Assembly (NCBI RefSeq): GCF_020497125.1
Contig: NC_059074.1
Span: forward strand, 192,195,415 to 192,259,414
DNA: 64,000 nt
Direction of reading: 5' to 3'
From: Mauremys mutica
Taxonomy: Eukaryota; Chordata; Testudines; Geoemydidae
Numbering within the stretch: the first letter of the stretch is position 1; every line of letters starts with the position of its first letter. This document shows positions 56,620 through 64,000 of the stretch, piece after piece. Both the position numbers and the translations under genes were made by a program. Under the pieces are notes generated by a model. That model did no database searches. It was not told the DNA's origin and saw only the letters and a list, made by a program, of their open reading frames with translations.

Positions 56620-58000
56620 GATTCATTTTTGAAAGTTTATAATAAGCGATGCTCCGGGGGGAGGGGGGGCACAAACTGGAAGTTTCGCAAAATATCCTTG
56701 CACTGGGCCTGACGCTCAGGAAAATGGCTCACATCCCTGAAGGCAGCGCCAAAGCAAGCAGCAGTATGGAAGTATCTGCCTAACATTTTAACTTTTCATT
56801 GGAAGGTCTGGTTACCGGGGGAGGGGGGGGACACGACACACGCTAAGGCATATTTTGGGGTGGCTATAACTCATGTGCATTTCCCCAGGGACAGCAGTGA
56901 CACCTGGTGGCCAGTTATGGTAATGCACAGAATGTTTCCCTTGGAGCAGCAGTGACATTTGCACTGGCATGGGTGGGTATGGCGGAGAAGCTAGCCAAAT
57001 TTTGGGGTATTTATAAGCCGCCGCATGACCTCCCCCACTGCCATCCCTGATCTTCCTGAGAGTAACAGCCTTCTGCTCTCATCTGACATTCCCTGGCATC
57101 TGTCTCAAAGACAGGCTGTCCTACCTCTCAGTCTCAGGCCAGAGCTGAAACTATTCTCCATCTGTTCTCCCTTGCAGAAAATAAAACCCATAAAGATCAA
57201 ATTTGTGGAAGAAACTTTAATGATATATGTCTCTGGTGCTTGCTATTCCAAACAGACATTTCCTACTCTCCCCAAAGCAGGCATGGCTACTCCACCACAC
57301 AAAATCATCCCCCTGCACAGCATTCTATTCTCCTTGTCCCTCGCCTTTACCCCACAGGGGTTTGCCCTACTGTAGATGGGCTCAGCCGAGGCTCATCCCC
57401 CGCGGGGCTGTGGGGTATCCCACCATCTCGCAATAGTTCGCTATGGGCCCAGGCTCTGAGTCAGAGCGGGGCAGCAACCAAACAGTCTGGAGCTCAGGCC
57501 CTGAGGCAGGGGCTGTACCAAGACTTCAATAGAAGCCCAGGCCCTGGGTCAGGGCGGGGCAGCAACCAAACAACCGGGAGCTCAGGCTTCTGAGCATCTG
57601 GTGCGAGGGGGAGATGCCACCCGTGAGTGGGGTGGCAGGGGGGATGCAGGCCCACTCGCTCCACTGCGTCCCAGCCCGGGGCCCTAGCAGCGGCAGGAGA
57701 CTCGCTGGTGTGTCAGTGGGGATCCTGGCCACAACACACTGACATGGGTTCTGGCTGAGCTGCAGCCAGACCAGGGTCGACTTCCCCCGGGCTACTTCCG
57801 GACTCCCCCTCATAGGGTACCTGGGTTAGGGCGGTGTCCTCGGAAGTTTCCAGCACCATCGGTTCCTCCGGGTAGCGAGCAAGGGGTAGGCTCAGCGGCT
57901 CCTCAGGGTAGCTGGCCGGGGGTAGGCTGGGCTGGCCCAGCCAGTGCTCACGTCAGGCACAGCCTGCCAGCGTGTCGCAACCCAGAGCTAGGCCACCTGC
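56620..58000. other. Region left of the DIRS element, unclassified
   Basis: 57370-57590 has internal repeats (AGGCTCTGAGTCAGAGCGGGGCAG-type, two copies). No gene is recognised; a gag-like frame of the DIRS element was not found. Confidence 0.4.
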
Positions 58001-58029
58001 CTCTGGCCTCTCTGGGGGCCGGCTTTCAA

Positions 58030-59697
58030 GTGAGCTCTGCAGCTGGGCTTTTCTACTTCCTGTCCTGCTCCCTGTCCTCTGCCCTAATCCCCAAGGCGAA
58101 GGGAGGTCTACGACCCATACTCGACCTCCGAGAGCTCAACAGGTACCTGCTCAAGCTCAAGTTTCGCATGGTGACCCTGGGGACTATCATCCCCTCCCTG
58201 CATCCGGGAGACTGGTTTGCCGCCCTCGACATGAAGGACGCATATTTTTATGTCGCGATTTACCCTCCTCATCGACGCTACCTGCGTTTCGTTGTCAACA
58301 GCACGCACTACCAGTTCGCAGTGCTACCCTTCGGCCTCTCCACAGCGCCGAGGGTCTTCACCAAGTGTATGGCAGTGGTTACCGCGGCCCTCCGCCGTCG
58401 TCGGATACACGTCTACCCGTATCTCAACGATTGGCTGGTCCGTGGACCACCCCGCCAACTGGTAGCGAGTCACATGACCACGATCCTAGCCCTGTTTCAG
58501 TGCCTAGGACTTATGATAAATGCCGAGAAGTCAACGTTGACTCCATCGCATAGGGTGGAGTTCATCGGAGCAGTCCTGGATTCCAATTTGGCCAGGGCCT
58601 GCCTGCCCCAACCTCGGCATCAGTCTCTGGTCTCCCTAGTTCGGGGCCTACAATCCTTTCCAACGACAACGGTGCGTTCCTGCCTCCGCCTCCTGGGCCA
58701 CATGGCTTCGTGCACGTTCGTCACTCCGTACGCGAGGTTGCACCTTCGCCCGTTTCAAACTTGGCTTGCGTCAGTGTACCGGCCCCACCGCGACTCCATG
58801 GATATGGTAGTCACGCCCATGAATCCGATCCTCGCTTCGCTCACCTGGTGGCTGGACCCAGAAGTGGTGTGTGCCGGAGTCCCATTCCGCCCTCCTCAAC
58901 CATCCGTCACCCTGACCACGGATGCTTCAGAGGTAGGGTGGGGGGCACACCTAGCCGACCTGCACACCCAAGGTCTCTGGTCGCCCCGAGAGCTCTCCTT
59001 ACATATCAATGTCAGGGAGCTGCGGGCGATTCGCCTCGCGTGTCAAGCCTTCCGCTCCCGTCTCCAAGGGCGTTGTGTCGCAGTGTTGACGGACAACACA
59101 ACGGCGATGTTTTATGTCAACAAGCAGGGTGGGGCCCGATCCTCCCTACTTTGCACGGAAGCGATGCTCCTGTGGGACTTCTGCATAACCCACTCGATTC
59201 ACCTGGTAGCGTCCTATCTTCCAGGAGTGCAGAACACGCTGGCCGACCGTCTCAGCAGGTCGTTCCTTTCACACGAGTGGTCGCTGCGTCCAGATGTGGT
59301 GTACACACTTTTCCACAGGTGGGGGTTTCCCCAAATAGACCTGTTTGCCTCCAGAGAGAACAGGAAGTGCCACCAGTTCTGTTCTTACCAGGGTCACGCC
59401 CCGGGCTCCCTGTCGGATGCATTCCTCTGCTCCTGGACGGGTCACCTCCTATATGCCTTCCCTCCGTTCCCGCTCGTACATCGGGTGCTTCTCAAGCTTC
59501 GGAGGGACAGGGCCCACCTCATACTCGTCGCTCCGGCCTGGCCGAGGCAGCACTGGTACACTCTGCTGCTCGAGCTCTCCGTTCGGGATCCCATTCCCCT
59601 CCCATTGTGGCCGGATCTGATAACGCAGGACTTCGGCAGGCTCCGCCACCCGGACCTGCAGTCCCTCCATCTTACAGCCTGGAGCCTGAGTGGTTGA
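58030..59697 (+). pseudogene. DIRS RT / RNase H / methyltransferase ORF
   Basis: The 555-residue frame is open. RT: IPKAKGGLRPILDLRELN, the motif A text FAALDMKDAYFYVAI, and a motif C that reads YLNDWLV where the family has a YLDD core (Asn codon at 58426-58428). RNase H: LTTDASEVGWGAHL, NVRELRAIRLA, VLTDNTTAMFYVNKQGG. A DIRS-type methyltransferase-like region follows: FPQIDLFASRENRKCHQF and YAFPPFPLVHRVLLKL. The loss of one catalytic aspartate should abolish RT activity. The N-terminal start is arbitrary, as the ORF is probably 5' truncated. Confidence 0.85.
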
Positions 59698-60743
59698 CCC
59701 ACACGGAGCGTGCCTGTTCGGTGGCGGTCCAGCGAGTCCTGCTAGAGAGCAGGAAGCCCTCCACTCGCTTGACTTACCTCGCGAAATGGAAGCGATTCGC
59801 AATCTGGTGCGATCAGAGAGACCTGAATCCGTTTGTTGTCCCTATATCAACGATCCTGGACTACCTCTGGTCACTTAAGGAGCAAGGTCTCGTGGTCTCA
59901 TCGTTGAAAGTGCACCTAGCGGCCATATCCGCCTTTCGCCCGCCAGTCGGTCACCGGTCCATCTTCTCCGATCCGACGGTTTCCCGCTTCCTCAAAGGCC
60001 TAGATCGCTTGTTCCCGCCAGTGCGGCGTCCTACTCCGTCCTGGGATCTGAATCTGGTTTTGACCAGGCTCATGAGAGCCCCCTTTGAGCCCTTGGCCAC
60101 GTGTTCCCTGCTCCATCTGTCGTGGAAAACAGCTTTCCTCGTCGCCATAACCTCAGCGAGGCGAGTTGCTGAGCTTCATGCCCTGACGGCTAGTCCACCG
60201 TACACCATCTTTCATGCAGACAAGGTTCAGCTTCGGCCACACCCGGCCTTCCTCCCTAAGGTGGTGTCGGCCTTCCATTTAAACCAGGATATTTTTCTTC
60301 CTGTTTTTTTCCCGAAGCCTCACGCCTCGAGTCGGGAACAATAGCTTCACACCCTGGACGTCCGCAGGGCCCTTGCTTTCTACAGAGAGCGAACAAAACC
60401 CTTCCGGCGTTCGCCCCAACTATTCGTAGCAGTTGCGGAGCGTATGAAAGGCAAGCCGGTCTCCTCTCAGAGGATTTCCTCCTGGGTCACTGCATGTATC
60501 CGAACATGCTACGAGCTTGCTTGTGTACCAGATAACCGCCTCACCGCTCACTCTACGAGAGCTCAATCCTCTTCTGCCGCCTTCCTGGCCCATGTCCCCC
60601 AGGACATCTGTAGAGCGGCCACCTGGTCTTCTGTCCACACCTTCGCTTCCCACTACGCGTTGGTGCAGCAATCCAGAGACGATGCAGCCTTCGGCTCAGC
60701 AGTCTTACACTCTGCCACGTCTCACTCCGACCCCACCGCCTAG
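59690..60743 (+). pseudogene. DIRS tyrosine recombinase
   Basis: Starts as LTHTERACSVAVQRVLLESR in the frame shifted from the RT ORF and runs to a TAG at 60342-60344, then continues in the same frame to 60743. Landmarks: RLTYLAKWKRFAIWC (N-terminal SAM-like region), AITSARRVAELHAL with the first catalytic Arg, and after the stop TAHSTRAQSSSAAF (HxxR box) and FASHYAL with the likely nucleophile Tyr. One nonsense codon separates the first catalytic Arg from the rest of the active site. Everything else is in frame. Confidence 0.85.
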
Positions 60744-61475
60744 GTAAGGCTTGGGAATCACCTAACTGGAATGCATAGGAGCAATCACTCGAAGAAAAGA
60801 CGGTTACTCACCATTGTAACTGTTGTTCTTCGAGATGTGTTGCTCCTATCCATTCCAGACCCGCCCTCCTTCCCCACTGTCGGAGTAGCCGGCAAGAAGG
60901 AACTGAGGAGCGGACGGGCCGGCTGGGGTATATATCTAGCGCTATAGCGGTGCCACTCCAGGGGGCGCCCAGCCGGCCCGCCGGTGTTGCTAGGGTAAAA
61001 ATCTTCCAAAGAGCCGTGCACGCGCGGCGCGCACACCTAACTGGAATGCATAGGAGCAATCACTCGAAGAAGAAGTACACTATCTCTGTAACACCAGGAT
61101 GGAAAAAATTACAGGGTCTAACTTATAAAACTGGAGAGACTCCCCCCCACACCGCCTTTCTCAGAATAATCAAAGTAACAGCAAACAGAAATAAAGATAT
61201 TTCTCCAGCGATCATACAATTGCAAATGTAGAAATTAATTATAAGACTAATCCGCCTTTCTAATACTCACTATACTGAATAGAAGAAAATACTTCAGAAA
61301 ACTTGGATAGCCTGGAATTGCATCTGGCCACTCTTAGATCCAAAGAGAGAACAAAAGACCCAACAAAGAGCACAGACAAAGACTTCCCTCCACAGAGATT
61401 TGAAATTATCTTGTCCCTTGATTGGTCCTCTGGTCAGGTGTTCATCAGGTTACTGAACTTGTTAACCCTTTACAG

Positions 61476-63016
61476 CAGCGGTCCCCAACCTTTTTGGCAC
61501 CAGGGACCGGTTTCGTAGAAAAAAAAATTTCCGCGGACCTGTGGGATGGTTTTGGGACGATTCAAGCGCATTACATTTATTTTTGTACTTTTATTTCTAT
61601 TATTATTGTAATATATAATGAAATAATTATACAACTGACCATAATGCAGAATTAGTGGGAGCCCTGAGCTTGTTTTCCTGCAACTAGACGGTCCCATCTG
61701 GGGGTGATGGGAGACAGTGACACCCGAAGTGTGTTGCTTATGTCCAGTCTACTCCGTAATCTCGTTTTGGTTGCTGTCACCGCAGAAAACCCTATGTTGT
61801 CAAAACTGAAATGCTCAAAATAGCACATGCATGTGAATGGACACAGGGTGCTAAAATTAAATTAAATTAATCCAGGGGTTCTCAAACTGGAGGTCAGGAC
61901 CCCTCAGGGGGTCACGAGGTTATTACTGGGGGTCGTGAGCTGTCAGCCTCCACCTCAAACCCCGCTTTGCCTCCAGCATTTATAATAGTGTTAAATATAT
62001 AAAAAAGAGTTTTCAATTTATAAAAGGGGGGGTCGCATCAGAGGTTTGCTATGTGAAAGGGTCACCAGGACAAAAGTTTGAGAACCACTGAATTAACCCC
62101 TCTGAAGCCTCAGGGAATGCAGGGGAGGGGGAGGGTCTCCCTTGGTAGGGTTGGGAAGGATATTGCTCTTCTCATGTGATCCTTCCCCTCAGTGGCTAAT
62201 TTTAAATGAAGCTACCCTCCCCTGACATGAATCTCCCTATGGCACTGAAGTTACATATAGACTATAATTTGGCATTTGAGAAGTGAAAGGGATGGTTGCC
62301 CTAATGGAAAAGCTAACAGCTTGGCTCTCCTGCAAGCCTCAAACTGCTGAATGAGCTTTAGGGTAGGGCAGGCTGTGCCTCCCAAACAGCCTGGCCCTGC
62401 CCCCTAGCTGACCCCCACCCACTTCCTGCCCCCCCCGACTGCCCGCCCCCCTCAGAATCCCCGACCCATCCTGCTCCTTGTCCCCTCACCATCCCCCAGA
62501 GACCCCCCACCACCACCACCCTGGGACCCCAACCCTGCTCCCTGTCTGCCCCAACCCCATCCACCCCCCCAGAACGCCCACAATCCAACCCCCCCATTCC
62601 CTGCCCACCCCCCCAACCTCTGCCCCCTCCCTGTGCCCTGACTGTCCCCAGGACTCCCTGCCCCTTAGCCAAACCCGCCCCCCCCCGACCCAGCCTCTTA
62701 CCCCCGGCTCTCTCCTCACCCGGAGCCTCAGCGCCTCGCAGAACAGCTGCAGCGTGTCTCTGTCGGGGCCTGAGCCCCGTCCCGCTCAAAGCTGCGTGGT
62801 GAGGGGGCGGGGCTGGGAGCTCCACGCCGAGCGGAGGCAGCTGAGCTCAGCCTGGAGCTCGCAGCCCACCCCCTCACCACACGGCTCTGAGCGGGGCGGG
62901 GCTCAGGGGCCCCGCCGGAGACACGCCGCTTGATATGCTAAGGCTTGGTTCGCGGCCTGGTTCCTAACAGGCCGTGGACCGGTACCAGTCCGCGGCCCGG
63001 GGGTTGGGGACCCCTG
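61476..63016. mobile_element. hAT element with transposase relic and 8-bp TSD
   Basis: Ends CAGCGGTCCCCAACC and GGTTGGGGACCCCTG. The duplication CTTTACAG is perfect (61468-61475 and 63017-63024). At about 61680-61800 the minus strand gives DNIGFSAVTATKTRLRS and TLRVSLSPITPRWDRLV, a hAT transposase C-terminus. The rest is C-rich filler. The ends match those of the MITE at 43105-43540, which is probably a deletion derivative of this family. Confidence 0.9.
61873..62090. mobile_element. hAT-type MITE nested in the hAT element
   Basis: Ends CAGGGGTTCTCAAACT and AGTTTGAGAACCACTG. Flanks AATTAATC and AATTAACC agree at 7 of 8 positions. Confidence 0.92.
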
Positions 63017-63063
63017 CTTTACAGGTAAAAGAGACCTTAACCCTTAACTATCTGTTTATGACA

Positions 63064-63247
63064 GACACAAAATTGTCTCCTGGCTAAGACTCCTTGGAGC
63101 CCCCTTCTCTATTCCCCACGAGCCTACCCAGTGCCTGAAATGGTCAGAACTGAAAAGGAATTACAGTCCCCTAGGTTGCTCCACACCCTGTCCCCCGTGA
63201 AATAAACCCATGTCTGCCCTGGATGCTCTCACCTTCTGAAGAAAAGG
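63064..63247. other. Unclassified DNA
   Basis: Nothing recognised. Confidence 0.4.
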
Positions 63248-63397
63248 AGGGATAGCTCAGTGGTTTGCGCATTGGCCTGCTAAACCCAGAGTTGTAAGTT
63301 CAATTCTTGAGGGGACCGTTTAGGGAAACTGTGTCAACAATCTAGCTGGGGATTGGTCCTGCTTTGGGCTAGATGACCTCCTGATATTCTATGATTC
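63248..63397 (+). mobile_element. tRNA-derived SINE, tortoise (CryI-type)
   Basis: Starts GGGATAGCTCAGTGGTTTGC (box A), then TTGTAAGTTCAATTC (box B), and ends GACCTCCTGATATTCTATGA, the 3' tail shared with turtle CR1. The head derives from a tRNA gene; it is not a functional tRNA because the acceptor and anticodon stems do not close. Confidence 0.9.
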
Positions 63398-64000
63398 ACA
63401 TTTAGTTCTGGGGTAGGGGACAAGCCCAGATTGTTACAAGCCAAAGGCAGAGCTCCTCCTTCTACAGGATGGGGCCTGTGGAAATGAGAAGCATCTCTCC
63501 CCTCTTAGAGAGGGACCTTGCTACTCATACACTGGATAGACATAATTTTTCTGAAATTGACACCGGCTCCTCCTTCATCCCCATCACCACCAGACAGGAT
63601 TCGAGAGCTGCTCAGTGCCCTCCCCATTTCTTCCACTATCCATGGCACCAGCTAGCGCAGCAGCCACCCTGCCCTGTCCAGCTCAGCTCTGCCTTCTGGC
63701 CTCTGACCTGGACAGGGACCGGGCCTTGGAGAGGAGGAGGTGGGGCTACACTTCACTGAGGGGCCACAGGAGGTTGGGGTCACAGAGAGAGACAGGGATT
63801 CAGATGGGGGGGCAGCTGCCACAATCTTCTGTCTATTCCACCTCAGCCCCACACCGGGAAGAGGCTGGCACTGCCCCCGCTGGCCATGACTTGTCACTAC
63901 TAGTCTCTTGGGAACGCTCTTTGTGCATCACTGCGACTGGCCACCGGGTGTTACTGCTGCTCCCGGGGAAACAGTCTGTGTACTACCCGACTGCCCATGG
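63398..64000. other. Right edge, unclassified
   Basis: An open frame at 63469-63759 has no recognisable domain. No gene is supported. Confidence 0.4.

Larger units (their letters stand above)
58010..61074 (+). mobile_element. DIRS retrotransposon, 5'-truncated
   Basis: Contains overlapping RT/RNase H/methyltransferase and tyrosine-recombinase frames and a right end with a repeated block: about 60757-60797 and 61034-61074 are direct copies (ACCTAACTGGAATGCATAGG) and 60825-60860 is an inverted copy (GTTGCTCCTATCCATTCC). Such repeats mark DIRS termini. The right end adjoins an LTR-like repeat at 61075. The gag gene and left terminus are absent. Confidence 0.88.
61075..63063 (-). mobile_element. 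LTR-like unit (family of 4085-5212), split by nested insertions
   Basis: 61075-61475 matches 4785-5175 and 63017-63063 completes it through TTTACAGGTAAAAGAGACC and TTTATGACA. Between lie the hAT element and its nested MITE. The left side is cut by the DIRS terminus. Confidence 0.8.

Noticed and set aside
58710..59689. Upstream half of the long frame that ends in the DIRS recombinase
   Set aside because: This part lies over the RT ORF in another frame and shows no recombinase motifs; only the portion from about 59690 is credible.
62358..62933. Open frames in both directions in C-rich DNA
   Set aside because: Low-complexity Pro/Gly text inside a hAT element; no domain.
63248..63325. Possible tRNA gene
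   Set aside because: Box A and box B are present but the stems do not close and the 3' side continues into a SINE tail; it is a tRNA-derived SINE.

Overview
This window looks like nuclear DNA from a turtle. The evidence is a tRNA-headed SINE of the tortoise type, many CR1/L3 and Tx1-like LINE pieces, a Penelope-like element, a DIRS element, hAT and Tigger-like elements with clear target-site duplications, and split genes with GT-AG introns. The organism call is an inference from repeat content and exon style; no species can be fixed.

Left part (1-12.5 kb): a minus-strand array of maestro HEAT-like repeat (MROH family) exons. Coding exons 1-4 occur once (8.3-10.2 kb). The HEAT exons here numbered 5-8 are repeated: exon 6 four times, exon 7 three times (one cut by the window edge), exons 5 and 8 twice. 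Three copies of a promoter/5'-UTR-like block (about 1.2-1.9, 5.2-5.7 and 11.5-12.2 kb) are interleaved, joined to a CR1 fragment. Junctions show tandem duplication followed by deletion. A one-base frameshift, a lost acceptor and a mutated donor suggest that the copy with exons 1-4 is decaying.

Middle part (18.6-42.6 kb): a complete-looking minus-strand butyrophilin-like gene. It has a promoter with an ISRE and TATA box (42.6 kb), a non-coding exon, a leader exon, IgV, IgC and transmembrane exons, five micro-exons of 18-27 nt and a terminal PRY-SPRY (B30.2) exon. All internal junctions are phase 1 and the coding exons sum to 1458 nt (485 residues). Its introns hold CR1 and Tx1 LINEs, LTR-like units, MITEs and microsatellites.

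Right part (43-64 kb): mostly mobile DNA. It includes an hAT transposase of ZMYM1 type with one stop and one frameshift (45.1-47.4 kb), two of the three solo LTRs of one ERV family (each with a perfect 4-bp duplication), a Penelope-like GIY-YIG remnant, a DIRS retrotransposon with RT/RNase H/methyltransferase and tyrosine-recombinase frames (58.0-61.07 kb), and a nested stack of LTR, hAT and MITE (61.1-63.07 kb). Within it sits a GC-rich promoter-like segment (51.87-52.46 kb) with ETS, GC-box, ZNF143-like and ISRE motifs, for which no gene was found.

The two host loci are an MROH cluster and a butyrophilin gene of the kind found near MHC-type regions. No functional link between them is visible beyond proximity.
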